Counted from the first letter of the stretch, positions 50,580 to 61,094 are shown. The stretch: 64,000 nucleotides of DNA from Gryllotalpicola protaetiae (GCF_003627055.1 NZ_CP032624.1:2666001-2730000); one strand, 5' to 3'. The notes: generated by a model not told the origin, from the sequence alone. Translations and numbers: made by a program.

Positions 50580-51409
50580 TGTGGCTGCGCGAGGTGTGGC
50601 GCCGGCCCGGCGGAGTCTACGGCGTGGTCGTGTTCGTGCTGCTCGTCGTCGTGGCGGTCGTCGCGAGCTTCTGGACGCCGCACGACCCGTTCGCCGCCGA
50701 CCCGTTCCACCGCTGGCAGGCGCCGAGCGCGCAGCACCTGCTCGGCACGGACGGCGCCGGCAAAGACATCCTCAGCTACCTCATGCTCGGGGCGCGCACC
50801 ACGCTGCTCGTCGCGCTCGGCTCGTCGGTCGTCGCGACCGTGCTCGGGCTGCTGCTCGCCGCGCTCGGGGCGCTCACCCGGCGCTGGGCGCGCGAGGTGG
50901 TGGCGGTCGCCGTCGACATCCTGATCGCGTTCCCCGTGCTGCTCATCGCGGTCATGCTGAGCGCGGTGTTCAAAGCGTCGCTCATCACGGTGATCGTCGC
51001 GGTCGGCATCGGGTTCGGCGTCAACATCGCGCGTGTCAGCCGGGGCGAGATCCGGCGGGTGGCGCGCACCGACTACGTGCTCGCCTCTCGGGCCTCAGGC
51101 ACGGGGCCGTGGGGTGTGCTGGTCTCGCACATCCTGCCCAACATCGCCCCCGTGTTCATCGTGCAGCTGTCTCTCGCGGCTGGAGTCTCGGTGCTCGCCG
51201 AGGCGGGGCTGTCGTTCCTCGGCTACGGCGCGAGCCCCGACGTCGCCTCATGGGGGCGAATGCTGAGCGACGTGCGCGGCGAGGTGACGCTCTACCCGCT
51301 CACCGCGATCTGGCCGGGCGTCGCGATCGCGCTCACCGTGCTCGCGTTCAACCTGTTCGGCGACGCGCTGCGCGAGGCCACCGACCCGCGACTGAAGGAG
51401 AGTCGATGA
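50576..51409 (+). CDS. ABC permease, DppC/OppC type
   Basis: 277 residues with the conserved LLGTDGAGKDILSYLMLGAR segment after the first helix and an EAA loop (RTDYVLASRASGTGPWGVLV). The partner of the preceding permease, overlapping it by four bases (ATGA). Confidence 0.9.
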   Translation: MMWLREVWRRPGGVYGVVVFVLLVVVAVVASFWTPHDPFAADPFHRWQAPSAQHLLGTDGAGKDILSYLMLGARTTLLVALGSSVVATVLGLLLAALGALTRRWAREVVAVAVDILIAFPVLLIAVMLSAVFKASLITVIVAVGIGFGVNIARVSRGEIRRVARTDYVLASRASGTGPWGVLVSHILPNIAPVFIVQLSLAAGVSVLAEAGLSFLGYGASPDVASWGRMLSDVRGEVTLYPLTAIWPGVAIALTVLAFNLFGDALREATDPRLKESR

Positions 51410-52199
51410 GCCTCGAGGTGCGCGACCTCACGATCAGTCTCGGTCAGCGGGTGCTCGTCGACCGGCTGTCGTTCACGGTCGCCGACGGGGAGCGCTTCGG
51501 CATCATCGGCGAATCGGGCTCGGGCAAGTCGCTCACAACGCTCGCGGTGCTCGGGCTGCTTCCCGACGGGATCACGGCCACCGGAAGCATCCGTCTCGAC
51601 GGACTTGAGATCATCGGGATGCCGGAACGCGAGCTCGCCCGCATCCGCGGCCGCCGCGTCGGCGCAGTCTTCCAGGACCCGCAGACCGCGCTCAACCCGA
51701 TGCGCCGCATCGGCGACCAGCTCGTCGAGCCGCTGCTGCTGCACGGCCTCGTCAGCCGGCGTGACCGCCCAGGGCGAGTGCGGCAGGCGGTGCGGCTCGC
51801 CGAGCTCGTGCGGCTGCCCGAGCCCGAGCTGATCGTCGAGCGCTACCCGCACCAGCTCTCGGGCGGCCAGCGGCAGCGCGTCGGGATCGGCATCGCGGTG
51901 GCCGCGTCGCCGCAGCTGCTGCTCGCGGACGAGCCGACCACGGCGCTCGACGTGACGATCCAGGCCGAGATCCTGGCACTGTTCAACGCGCTGGTGGCGG
52001 ATGCCGGGGCATCCCTCATCTTCGTCACGCACGACCTCGCCGTGCTCTCCGACGTCGCCGACACGCTGCTCGTGCTCGCGGGCGGCGTCGCGGTGGAGCG
52101 GGGGAGCGTCGCCGAGCTCATCTCCAACCCGCGGCACCCGGTCACCGCGGGTCTCGTCGCCGCCGCGCGGCGCACCAGCTTCACCGCGGAGGACGTCCG

Positions 52200-52203
<4 letters not shown>
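51406..52203 (+). CDS. ABC ATPase, DppD/OppD type
   Basis: 265 residues. Walker A GESGSGKS (about 36-43), signature LSGGQRQRVGIG, Walker B LLLADEPTTALD, and a switch His in VTHDLAVLSD. The start overlaps the previous stop (ATGA) after GAAGGAG. It lacks the oligopeptide C-terminal Cys-rich motif, so it is short for OppD. Confidence 0.9.
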
Positions 52204-52979
<776 letters not shown>

Positions 52980-53035
52980 TCACCCGATCGCGTCATCGAG
53001 CAGTTTCGAAGAAGCGCGCGGGCCGCCCCACCGGC

Positions 53036-53048
53036 CACAATGGGTCGC
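53036..53048 (+). promoter_or_regulatory. Leaderless-type -10 box (CACAAT)
   Basis: CACAAT at 53036-53041, seven bases, ATG 53049. It selects 53049 over the ATG at 53040, which lies within the box. Confidence 0.4.
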
Positions 53049-53471
53049 ATGGCAGAGAAATCCGGGTTCACAGCGGAAGAGCGCGCGGCGATGCGGCAGC
53101 GCGCGAAGGAGCTGAAGGCGCAGGAATCCGCCGCTGAGGCATTGCAGACCGTGCTCGACAAGATCGCGTCGCTCGAAGAGCCGGACAAGACGAACGCCGA
53201 GCGCATCCACGCGATCATCACCGAGGTCGCGCCCGAGCTCAAGCCGCGCACCTTCTACGGCAGCCCCGCCTATGCGAACGCCGACGGCAAGGTGATCTGC
53301 TTCTACCAGGAGCGCGCCAAGTTCAAGGTGCGCTACGGCAACTTCGCCTTCTTCGATGCGGCGCAGCTCGACGACGGCACCATGTGGCCGACCGCCTTCG
53401 CGATCACCGAGATCTCCGCCGACGACGAGAAGCGCATCGCCGAGATCGTGAAGCGCGCGGCTGGCGCATAG
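53049..53471 (+). CDS. DUF1801-like protein
   Basis: 140 residues: a charged helical lead (EERAAMRQRAKELKAQESAA) and then a YdhG/DUF1801-type domain (IITEVAPELKPRTFYGSPAY, AKFKVRYGNFAFFDAAQLDD). Family members resemble the frataxin-like iron chaperone fold of B. subtilis YdhG; function here is open. A strong hairpin follows at 53474-53497. Confidence 0.78.
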   Translation: MAEKSGFTAEERAAMRQRAKELKAQESAAEALQTVLDKIASLEEPDKTNAERIHAIITEVAPELKPRTFYGSPAYANADGKVICFYQERAKFKVRYGNFAFFDAAQLDDGTMWPTAFAITEISADDEKRIAEIVKRAAGA

Positions 53472-53473
53472 CA

Positions 53474-53497
53474 GCGACGACCCGGTGGGGTCGTCGC
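53474..53497. terminator. 10-bp hairpin after the DUF1801 gene
   Basis: GCGACGACCC (53474-53483), loop GGTG, GGGTCGTCGC (53488-53497): a perfect stem two bases after the stop. No U run. Confidence 0.6.
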
Positions 53498-53588
53498 GCG
53501 CCAGACGCAGAGCGAGCTGTGCTCACTCCGGCCGAATAGTCATCGGTCCCCAGGGTGTCAACCGGTGGTGGTGGCGACCTCTCGCGCC

Positions 53589-53601
53589 TAGCGTCGCGCT
53601 C
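53589..53601 (+). promoter_or_regulatory. Leaderless-type -10 box (TAGCGT)
   Basis: TAGCGT at 53589-53594, seven bases, ATG 53602. Confidence 0.5.
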
Positions 53602-54498
53602 ATGGCTGAGGTGACGAAGACCATGACGGATGCCGGGCGCGCGGTCGGCCGGCTCATCAAGACCATCGAGGGGGAGGAGCGGCTCGACAAGCTCGCGCAG
53701 CCGTTGATGGGGTTCATCCAGAAGCTGGTGCCCGAGGGGCCGGTGCGCGACCTCTTGCACGGCGTCCCGCTCGGCCACCCTGCTCACCCGTTCCTGGTGC
53801 AGTTCCCGCTCGGGGCCTGGACGTCGGCGAACGTCCTCGACCTCATCCCCGGCGGCTGGATTCCCGCCACCGCACTCGTCGGCGTCGGCACGGCGGCCGC
53901 CATCCCCGCGGCAGCGGCCGGCGCCGTCGACTTCGCCGCCGCCCACCCCGAGCAGCAGCGCGTCGGCCTCGTGCACTGGGCGTCGGTCGCCACGGCGGGC
54001 ACGCTCTACGGCGCGTCCTTCGTCGCCCGCATCAGCGGGAACAAGAAGGCGGGGAAGCGCCTGGCGTTCGCGGGCCTGGTCGCGGCATCCGTTGGCGGCT
54101 ATCTCGGCGGCCATCTCGCCTATCGCCAGGCGATGGGCGCGAACCATGCCGAGCACGTGCCGCACCTCACTCCGGAGGGCTGGCACGATCTCGGGCTCCT
54201 CACCGAGCTGCCCGAACGCCAGCTGCGGCAGCGGCTGGTCGGCGCGACCCCTGTGGTGCTCTACCGCGACGGCGAACGGGTGCTCGCGCTGGCCGACACG
54301 TGCTCGCACCTGTCCGGCCCGCTGCACGAGGGCGAGCTGAGCGAGGACCCCGAGCTCGGCCCGTGCGTGACCTGCCCCTGGCACAGCAGCGTCTTCGCGC
54401 TCGAGGACGGCGCAGTCGTCCACGGCCCCGCGACGGCGCCGCAGCCGCGGTTCCGCACTCGCATCGAGAACGGGCACGTCGAAGTCTCGCTTGCGTGA
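53602..54498 (+). CDS. DUF2231 membrane protein fused to a Rieske domain
   Basis: 298 residues. A DUF2231 region (PLGHPAHPFLVQFPLGAWTS then about four helices, 45-180) is joined to a Rieske [2Fe-2S] domain (about 200-295). The cluster ligands are the paired motifs CSHLSGPL (Cys-x-His) and CPWHSS (Cys-x2-His). It probably carries electrons at the membrane; the partner is unknown, but a FAD/Fe-S dehydrogenase and a ThDP enzyme follow. Confidence 0.87.
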   Translation: MAEVTKTMTDAGRAVGRLIKTIEGEERLDKLAQPLMGFIQKLVPEGPVRDLLHGVPLGHPAHPFLVQFPLGAWTSANVLDLIPGGWIPATALVGVGTAAAIPAAAAGAVDFAAAHPEQQRVGLVHWASVATAGTLYGASFVARISGNKKAGKRLAFAGLVAASVGGYLGGHLAYRQAMGANHAEHVPHLTPEGWHDLGLLTELPERQLRQRLVGATPVVLYRDGERVLALADTCSHLSGPLHEGELSEDPELGPCVTCPWHSSVFALEDGAVVHGPATAPQPRFRTRIENGHVEVSLA

Positions 54499-54610
54499 GA
54501 CGCGCGCAAGAGTGGACATCGTCCCTCTCAAAGCCGCACTGCGGCGAACCGCGACGATTCGCGCGGAGATCGCCGCTTTTGCGCGGGCTCGATCTGGGTA
54601 ACGACCCGTC

Positions 54611-56449
54611 ATGGCCAAGACCGTGAGCGAATTCATCATCGACCGCGTCAGAGAGTGGGGTGTGAGCCGTGTGTTCGGCTACCCTGGCGACGGCATCGGC
54701 GCCTTCGACGGGGTGCTGGGCGAGCTCGACGTGAAGGGGGAGGGGCTCGAATACATCCGGCCCACCCATGAGGAGATCGCCGCGTTCATGGCGACCGCCC
54801 ACGCCAAGTTCACGGGCGAGGTGGGCGTCTGCGTCGCCACCTCGAGCCCCGGCGCGTTCCACCTCATCAATGGGCTCTACGACGCCCAGATGGACAACGT
54901 GCCCGTCGTCGCGATCGTCGGCCAGCAGGGCCTCGACGCGCTCGGCACCTTCACCCAGCAGGAGAGCAACCTCGAGCGGGTCTTCGCCGACGTCGCCTGT
55001 TACGTCACGACGATCGTGTCGCCCGAGCAGGCGCAGGCCGTCGTCGACACGGCGTTTCGCACGGCGCAGGCGCGGCTGCAGCCGGCGGTCATCGTGCTGC
55101 CGCACGACGTGCAGGCGATGGATGCCGCAGAGCCCGGCGCCGCCCACTGGGTCTCCCGATCGAGCTCGGCGCCCGCCTCGACCCGCATCGTTCCCGCGCC
55201 TGAGGCGCTCGAGGCGGCGGCATCCGTCATCAACGCGGGTTCGAAGGTCACCCTGCTCGTCGGTGCGGGCGCGCGCGGCGCCACCGACCAGGTGCTCGAG
55301 CTCGCGCGCCGCACGGGCGCCGGTATCGTCACCGCGCTGCGCGGCAAGGACGTGGTGCCGAGCGACGTCCCGTTCCACACCCAGCAGCTCGGCCTGCTCG
55401 GCACCATGCCGAGCCTCACCCAGATGAAGGAGTGCGACACGCTCGTGCTCCTCGGCACGAACTATCCCTATGGCGAGTTCCTGCCGGCCACCGGGCAGTG
55501 CCGCGCCGTGCAGGTCGACCTCAAGCCCGAGCAGCTCGGCGTGCGCTACCCGACCGAGGCGAACCTCTGGGGCGACGTCGGCGCGACGCTCGACGCGCTG
55601 CTGCCGCTCATCGCGCAGAAATCCGACCTCGGCTGGCAGCGCGACGTCGCCGAGGCGTTCCAGGGCTGGGAGCGCGAGATGCGCGCCGAGGCGATGGTCT
55701 CGTTCCCCGACGGGGTGAACCCGCGTCGCGTGTTCTTCGAGCTCAACGAGCGGCTGCCCGAGAACGCGATCGTGACCGCCGACGCGGGCACGACGGCTGA
55801 CTGGTATGCGCATCACGTGCGCCTGCGCCGCGGCATGCGCGGCGACCTGTCCGGCCGGCTCGCGAGCATGCTCGCCGCGATGCCCTACGCGCTCGCGGCG
55901 AAGTTCGCCTACCCCGACCGGCCGGTCATCTGCACGATCGGCGACGGCGCCTTCCAAATGCTCGGAATGAACGAGCTGATCACGCTGAAGAAATACCAGG
56001 AGCGCTGGCCGAACAAGCAGTTCATCATCGCCGTCATGCACAACGACGACCTCGCTCAGGTCTCGTGGGAGCAGCGCACGCAGGACGCCGACCCGGTGTG
56101 GCGCGGCTCGCAGGACGTCGAATCGATCGACTATGCGGGCTACGCAGAGCTGCTCGGCTTCCGCGGCGTGCGGCTGCGCCATGACGACGAGGCGGCGGAT
56201 GCCTGGGAGCAGGCCTTCCGCCACGACGGCGTCACCCTGATCGACGCCTACGTCACGCGCAACGCTCCGCCGCTTCCGCCGAAGATCTCGAAGGAGTATC
56301 GCAACAACACCCTGAAGGCGCTCGCCGGCCGCGACCCGCTGCGCGTCGGCGCGGTCGTCGACTCGGCCGAGGCGATCGGCGCTGAGGCTCTGCAGCGCGC
56401 GAAGAACGTGCTGCACCTCGGCGGCGACGACGCGGGCCAGCGGGAATGA
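54611..56449 (+). CDS. ThDP-dependent enzyme, pyruvate-oxidase-like
   Basis: 612 residues of the acetolactate-synthase/pyruvate-oxidase superfamily. The N-terminal Pyr domain has YPGDGIGAFDGVLGEL and the catalytic Glu in RPTHEEIAAFMA (near 55); the middle domain spans about 195-340; the PP domain has GDGAFQMLGMNELITLKKY and HNDDLAQVSW (Mg-ThDP motif). PoxB-type enzymes oxidise pyruvate to acetate and CO2 at the membrane; which acid is used here is inferred. GGGTAA lies upstream. Its stop overlaps the next start by four bases. Confidence 0.85.
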   Translation: MAKTVSEFIIDRVREWGVSRVFGYPGDGIGAFDGVLGELDVKGEGLEYIRPTHEEIAAFMATAHAKFTGEVGVCVATSSPGAFHLINGLYDAQMDNVPVVAIVGQQGLDALGTFTQQESNLERVFADVACYVTTIVSPEQAQAVVDTAFRTAQARLQPAVIVLPHDVQAMDAAEPGAAHWVSRSSSAPASTRIVPAPEALEAAASVINAGSKVTLLVGAGARGATDQVLELARRTGAGIVTALRGKDVVPSDVPFHTQQLGLLGTMPSLTQMKECDTLVLLGTNYPYGEFLPATGQCRAVQVDLKPEQLGVRYPTEANLWGDVGATLDALLPLIAQKSDLGWQRDVAEAFQGWEREMRAEAMVSFPDGVNPRRVFFELNERLPENAIVTADAGTTADWYAHHVRLRRGMRGDLSGRLASMLAAMPYALAAKFAYPDRPVICTIGDGAFQMLGMNELITLKKYQERWPNKQFIIAVMHNDDLAQVSWEQRTQDADPVWRGSQDVESIDYAGYAELLGFRGVRLRHDDEAADAWEQAFRHDGVTLIDAYVTRNAPPLPPKISKEYRNNTLKALAGRDPLRVGAVVDSAEAIGAEALQRAKNVLHLGGDDAGQRE

Positions 56450-59400
56450 TCACCTCGGCCGGCGTCGACGTGCGGGGTCTCGCCGACGCGCTAGCCGACG
56501 AGGTCGACGGTGAGGTCCGCTTCGATGACGGCACGCGTGCCGCGTACGCGACGGACGCGTCGAACTACCGCCAGGTGCCCATCGCCGTCGTGGTGCCGCG
56601 TTCGGTCGAGGCGGGCGTGCGGGCGCTCGAGGTCTGCCGTCGCTATGCGACGCCGGTGCTCTCGCGCGGCGGCGGCACGAGCCTCGCGGGGGAGTGCTGC
56701 AACGAAGCCGTCGTCATCGATTGGTCGAAGCACTGCGATGCGTTCGTCTCACTCGATGTCGACGCCCGCACGTGCGTCGTCGAGCCCGGCATCCCGCTCG
56801 ACACCCTGAACGCGCTGCTCGCACCGCACCATCTGCAGTTCGGCCCGAAGCCGGCGACCCACTCGCACTGCACCCTTGGCGGCATGATCGGCAACGACTC
56901 GTGCGGCTCGACGGCCCAGGCCTACGGCAAGACGAGCGACAACGTGCGGCGGCTCGAGATCGTGACGTACGACGGCACGCGGTGCTGGGTGGGGCCGACG
57001 ACGGATGCCGAATACGAGCGCATCCTCTCCGAAGGCGGTGCTCGCGCCCGGCTCTACGAGCGCATGCGGGCCATCGCCGACGAGTACGGCGAGGAGATCA
57101 GGGCGCGCTTCCCCGACATCCCGCGCCTCGTCTCCGGCTACCACCTCGACGCGCTGCTGCCCGAGCGCGGCTTCGATGTCGCCCGCGCGCTGGTGGGATC
57201 GGAGTCGACGCTCGTCACGGTGCTGCACGCCGAGCTTCAGCTCGTGCCCGTGCCGGCCGCGAAGGCCTTCATCGTGCTGGGCTTCCCGTCCATCGAGGAC
57301 GCGGCAGCGGCATCCCCCACGATCGCCCGGCATGACCCGCTGTCGATCGAGGGGCTCGACAGCATCCTCATCGAGAACGAGAAGCGCAAGCGCGAGAACA
57401 CGAAGGCGCTGCACTTGCTGCCGCCCGGGGACGCATGGCTGGTCGTCGAGATGCCCGGCTCATCGCGTGAAGAGGCGGATGCCAGATCGCAGCGCCTGCT
57501 CGCCGAGCTCGAGTCATTCGACCCGAAGCCCGCGGCCAAGATCTTCGACGACCCTGTGCAAGAGCAGGAGATGCTCGACGTGCGGGAGGCCGGGCTCGGC
57601 TCGACCGCGTGGGTGCCCGGCCAGCGCGACACCTGGGAGGGATGGGAGGACGCCGCTGTGCCGCCCGACCGGCTCGCCGACTACCTGCGCGACTTCGGCG
57701 CACTGCTCGAGGAGTTCGAGCTGCAGCCGGCTTCGCGCTACGGCCATTTCGGGCAGGGGTGCGTGCACTGCCGCATCCCGTTCGATCTGCAGTCCGAGCA
57801 GGGCATCGACCACTATCGCGCGTTCATCGAGCGAGCGGCGCACCTCGTCGCGTCGTACGACGGCTCGCTCTCGGGCGAGCACGGCGACGGACAGTCGCGC
57901 GGGGCGCTGCTGCCGATCATGTTCGGCGACCGCGTCGTCGAGGCGTTCCGAGAGCTCAAGGCGGTGTTCGACCCGAGCGATCTGATGAACCCGGGCAAGG
58001 TCGTCGTCGCGGCCGGCGGCCGCTTCGACGTGCCACTCGGACCGACCGAGCACCTGCGGCTCGGCGCGGACTACCGGCCGAAGGTCGACGTGCAGCTGCA
58101 CTTCTCGTACCCCGACGATGAGGGCCGCTTCGACCGCGCCGCCCTGCGCTGCGTCGGAGTCGGCAACTGCCGCAGCCACACGGGCGGGGTGATGTGCCCG
58201 TCGTACCGCGCCACGGGGGAGGAGGAGCAGTCGACCCGCGGCCGCGCCCGCCTGCTGTTCGAGATGGTGAACGGCGAGGCGAAGGACGGCCCGATCCAGG
58301 ACGGCTGGCGCTCGACCGAGGTGCGCGACGCCCTCGACCTGTGCCTGTCGTGCAAGGGGTGCCTGTCCGACTGCCCGGTCGACGTCGACATGGCGACCTA
58401 CAAGGCCGAGTTCCTCGCCCATCACTATGACGGCCGGGTGCGGCCCGCGGCGCACTACTCGATGGGGTGGCTGCCGCTGTGGGCGCGCCTCACTCACGTC
58501 GCGCCTGGCCTACCGGGTCTCGTCAATCGACTGGGTCGCGCGCGCGGCGCCCGGCTCGCCAAGCGGCTCGGCGGCGTCGAGCCCGATCGGCCGCTGCCCC
58601 AGTTCCAGGCGGAACGCTTCACGGACTGGTTCGCGAAGCATCCGTCGCCTGCTGCCGCGCCGCACGGCGAGGTCGTGCTGTGGCCTGACACCTTCACCGA
58701 CAACTTCCACCCGCACGTCGCGCGGGCGGCCGTGACCGTGCTCGAGAACGCGGGCTACCGCGTCGTCGTGCCGATCGAGGCGCTGTGCTGCGGGCTGACG
58801 CTCGTCTCGACGGGGCAACTGGCGAGTGCGAAGCGGGTGCTCGCCCGCACCGCCCACGCCCTCGCCCCGTACCTCGTGTCGGGCACCCCGCTCGTCGCGC
58901 TCGAGCCGTCGTGTCTCGCCGTCTTCCGCTCGGACGGCCCGGAGCTGCTGCCCGCAGACCCCGACATCGCGCTGCTGCGCGACCGGGCGCGCACCCTCGC
59001 CGAGCTCCTGCTCGACACCCCGGACTGGGAGCCGCCGCTCGTCGCCAGTGCGGCGGTCGTGCAGCCGCACTGCCACCAGCACGCGGTGCTCGGCTTCGCG
59101 GCCGACGAGACGCTGATGAAGAAGGCCGGCATCCGCGCCGAGGCGGTCGAGGGATGCTGCGGGCTGGCCGGCAACTTCGGCTTCGAGGCCGGCCACCTGG
59201 ACGTCTCTGTCTCGGTCGCCGAACACGACCTGCTGCCGGCGGTGCGGTCGGCCTCACCCGACGCGCTTGTTCTGGCTGACGGCTTCAGCTGCCGAACCCA
59301 GCTCGAGCACCTGGGTGAGGGGCGTACAGCACAGCACCTCGCCGAGGTGCTCGCGGCGGCGATCGAGGGCGCATCGGCGATATCGCCGGACACTTCTCCT

Positions 59401-59484
59401 GAGTCCCGACCCACGGTCCGCCCACGCGTTCCGCGCCGCGTGGTCGATCGAGCGCTCGAGACCTACCCGCCCCGCACCCCGTAG
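56446..59484 (+). CDS. FAD-binding and Fe-S oxidoreductase, D-lactate/glycolate dehydrogenase type
   Basis: 1012 residues, a natural fusion of a GlcD-like FAD domain and a GlcF-like Fe-S domain. FAD-binding PVLSRGGGTSLAGECCNEAV is near 65-85, TLGGMIGNDSCGS near 145, and the oxidase C-terminal SGEHGDGQSRGALLP near 480. Fe-S ligands appear as CLSCKGCLSDCP (near 625), and CCG motifs EALCCGLTLVS and EGCCGLAGNFG mark two CCG domains. It probably oxidises D-lactate or a related 2-hydroxy acid, and is coupled (ATGA) to the pyruvate-oxidase-like gene. Confidence 0.87.
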   Translation: MITSAGVDVRGLADALADEVDGEVRFDDGTRAAYATDASNYRQVPIAVVVPRSVEAGVRALEVCRRYATPVLSRGGGTSLAGECCNEAVVIDWSKHCDAFVSLDVDARTCVVEPGIPLDTLNALLAPHHLQFGPKPATHSHCTLGGMIGNDSCGSTAQAYGKTSDNVRRLEIVTYDGTRCWVGPTTDAEYERILSEGGARARLYERMRAIADEYGEEIRARFPDIPRLVSGYHLDALLPERGFDVARALVGSESTLVTVLHAELQLVPVPAAKAFIVLGFPSIEDAAAASPTIARHDPLSIEGLDSILIENEKRKRENTKALHLLPPGDAWLVVEMPGSSREEADARSQRLLAELESFDPKPAAKIFDDPVQEQEMLDVREAGLGSTAWVPGQRDTWEGWEDAAVPPDRLADYLRDFGALLEEFELQPASRYGHFGQGCVHCRIPFDLQSEQGIDHYRAFIERAAHLVASYDGSLSGEHGDGQSRGALLPIMFGDRVVEAFRELKAVFDPSDLMNPGKVVVAAGGRFDVPLGPTEHLRLGADYRPKVDVQLHFSYPDDEGRFDRAALRCVGVGNCRSHTGGVMCPSYRATGEEEQSTRGRARLLFEMVNGEAKDGPIQDGWRSTEVRDALDLCLSCKGCLSDCPVDVDMATYKAEFLAHHYDGRVRPAAHYSMGWLPLWARLTHVAPGLPGLVNRLGRARGARLAKRLGGVEPDRPLPQFQAERFTDWFAKHPSPAAAPHGEVVLWPDTFTDNFHPHVARAAVTVLENAGYRVVVPIEALCCGLTLVSTGQLASAKRVLARTAHALAPYLVSGTPLVALEPSCLAVFRSDGPELLPADPDIALLRDRARTLAELLLDTPDWEPPLVASAAVVQPHCHQHAVLGFAADETLMKKAGIRAEAVEGCCGLAGNFGFEAGHLDVSVSVAEHDLLPAVRSASPDALVLADGFSCRTQLEHLGEGRTAQHLAEVLAAAIEGASAISPDTSPESRPTVRPRVPRRVVDRALETYPPRTP

Positions 59485-59497
59485 CGCTGCGCGAGCG

Positions 59498-60163
59498 TCA
59501 CGTCGCCGCTTCCTCCTCATCCGCAGGCGATTGCGCGAGGTGCGTGAGCCAGCGGTAGAACAGCCCGGACACGTACGGGACCGGTACGAGCAGATAGGCG
59601 ATGAGCCCCGCAGGCGGCCAGGCGAGCCCGATCAGTGTGCTGACCGCGTAGCCGATCGCGAGGGTGAACGCGGGGAACCGCGAGCGCTTCCGATAGGAAT
59701 CCGTCATGCCTTCGTGCAGCAGCCACGGGTGGAATGAGAGATACAGAGTGAGCGACCCGTGCACCACCGTGATGGCCGTCACGTGGATGCCGAACGTCAC
59801 GACCGCGACCCGCGAGGTCGGGTAGTGGGCGAGCAGGTTCGCGGTGAACGGCACGAAGGCGACCAGCATCAGCATGAGCAGTGTGAGCCAGACGTAGGCA
59901 TGGTCGGCGTAGCGCGCGAAGTCGGCGGACGTGCGGTTGCCGAACCACACGGTGCCGAGCGTGATGAAGACGAGCGCGTAGCCGAGCAGTGTCGGCACGT
60001 TCTCGCCGAGCTGCGCCAGCAGCTGCGAGGCCGGCCCCTCAGGAATATCGATCTCGATCACGATGATCGTCATCACGATCGCGAACACCCCGTCGACGAG
60101 CGCCTCGATGCGGCGCGTCGGCCCGACGCCGGGATGCTCGTGGACTCCGCGTTCCTCGCTCAT
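59498..60163 (-). CDS. TMEM175-like (DUF1211) membrane protein
   Basis: 221 residues with six helices. The first helix motif RRIEALVDGVFAIVMTIIVI matches the potassium-selective TMEM175 family, where an F-S-D triad is usual; here it reads LVDGVF, so the Ser is Val. A potassium or proton leak channel role is inferred. ATG 60163 has CATGCT six bases upstream. It converges on the FAD/Fe-S gene. Confidence 0.82.
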   Translation of the reverse strand: MSEERGVHEHPGVGPTRRIEALVDGVFAIVMTIIVIEIDIPEGPASQLLAQLGENVPTLLGYALVFITLGTVWFGNRTSADFARYADHAYVWLTLLMLMLVAFVPFTANLLAHYPTSRVAVVTFGIHVTAITVVHGSLTLYLSFHPWLLHEGMTDSYRKRSRFPAFTLAIGYAVSTLIGLAWPPAGLIAYLLVPVPYVSGLFYRWLTHLAQSPADEEEAAT

Positions 60164-60177
60164 GCGCTCAGCATGCC

Positions 60178-60325
60178 GGGCGAGCGCGCCTCGCGCCAGA
60201 CCGCGCATCGCTCAACGCCCACGTGCCGCTCAGCGTGCCCGCGTGCCACGTGCCATGCGTCACGGGCTCGCGGATTACTCGTCGCGCGCCATGCGCCCGC
60301 GTACCACGCGCCCGCGGCGCCGGCG
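60178..60325. repeat. Degenerate GC-rich short repeats
   Basis: The gap between the TMEM175 promoter and the next gene contains recurrent CGTGCC, GCGCCATGCG and CCACGCGCCCGCG-like words in both orientations. No gene-like reading frame of quality is present; one minus-strand frame shows repeated AGAW/RDAW residues, a by-product of the repeats. Confidence 0.4.
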
Positions 60326-60634
60326 TCAGGCGGCGTCGCGGGCAGGGCGGATGCCTGCGAGCATCGCCGGCACATCCGCGCTGCGCGGCCGGAGCGCGTC
60401 GATCGCCTCCTCGAGGGTGTCGGTGCTCAGCTCGACGAACGGGCGCCCGAGCGACTGCACGTGATAGCGACCCTCGCTCAGCGTCACGAAGCCCAGCAAG
60501 CCGAACGGGCTGCCCCCAGGCAGGCTCACTCGCCAGTCGCCATCGCCCACTGCGATCACTTCGACGTCGGCAAGTGCAGGCGAGTCCCGAACGACTCGGG
60601 TAAGGCGGTGCAGCGTTGCGGTGACCAAGCTCAT
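60326..60634 (-). CDS. Small hypothetical protein
   Basis: 102 residues. The chain has an alternating pattern (VEVIAVGDGDWRVSLPGG, FGLLGFVTLSEGRYHVQSLG) suggesting a small beta-rich domain, followed by a helix and a basic tail. No family is recognised. ATG 60634 follows GAGGGGG. It lies between short repeats and the XRE gene on the same strand. Confidence 0.6.
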   Translation of the reverse strand: MSLVTATLHRLTRVVRDSPALADVEVIAVGDGDWRVSLPGGSPFGLLGFVTLSEGRYHVQSLGRPFVELSTDTLEEAIDALRPRSADVPAMLAGIRPARDAA

Positions 60635-60830
60635 GAGTTTCCCCCTCGGTGATGAACTCTCCCGGTTCGAGAGTGACGGACACCTCTGCACTCAAACCAG
60701 GCCTTGACAGGCGACGGATGTTCACGTTCCGCCGCTTGAGCCTGACCGCCGTCGGCGACGCGGTGGAAACCTCCTCCGGCACACAAAGTCTCGAAAAACG
60801 TGCGCCCGGGCGCCGTTCCACCGCAGAACG

Positions 60831-61094
60831 CTACAGCGAGACCGGCTCGGGCGCCCGGCTCACAACACCCCACACCGCGTCAAGCGACAGCCCGAGCACC
60901 CCGGCGACCACGGCCACGGTCGCGAACGACGGCGTGGCCACGCGCCCGGTTTCGATCTTCCGCAGCGTCTCCGGCGAGATGCCGGCCGCAAGAGCGACCT
61001 CGAGAATCGACCGCTCGCCGCGGGCCGAGCGAAGCAGCGCCCCGAGCCGCCGCCCGCGCTGCACTTCGGCAGGAGACAGCGGCACGCGAACCAT
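60831..61094 (-). CDS. XRE-family helix-turn-helix regulator
   Basis: 87 residues, essentially one Cro/CI-type helix-turn-helix (about 15-75: GALLRSARGERSILEVALAA, ISPETLRKIETGRVATPSFA). It is divergent from a methionine aminopeptidase gene with 33 bases between starts. The -10 boxes of both genes form an inverted repeat that is the likely operator. Confidence 0.85.
   Translation of the reverse strand: MVRVPLSPAEVQRGRRLGALLRSARGERSILEVALAAGISPETLRKIETGRVATPSFATVAVVAGVLGLSLDAVWGVVSRAPEPVSL

Noticed and set aside
54200-56416. A 738-codon minus-strand reading frame
   Set aside because: Antisense to the Rieske and ThDP-enzyme genes, which have complete catalytic motifs; composition is that of a shadow frame.
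60631-60873. An 80-codon minus-strand frame between the small protein and the XRE gene
   Set aside because: No ribosome site, Cys/Gly-rich composition and overlap with both neighbours; not supported as a gene.
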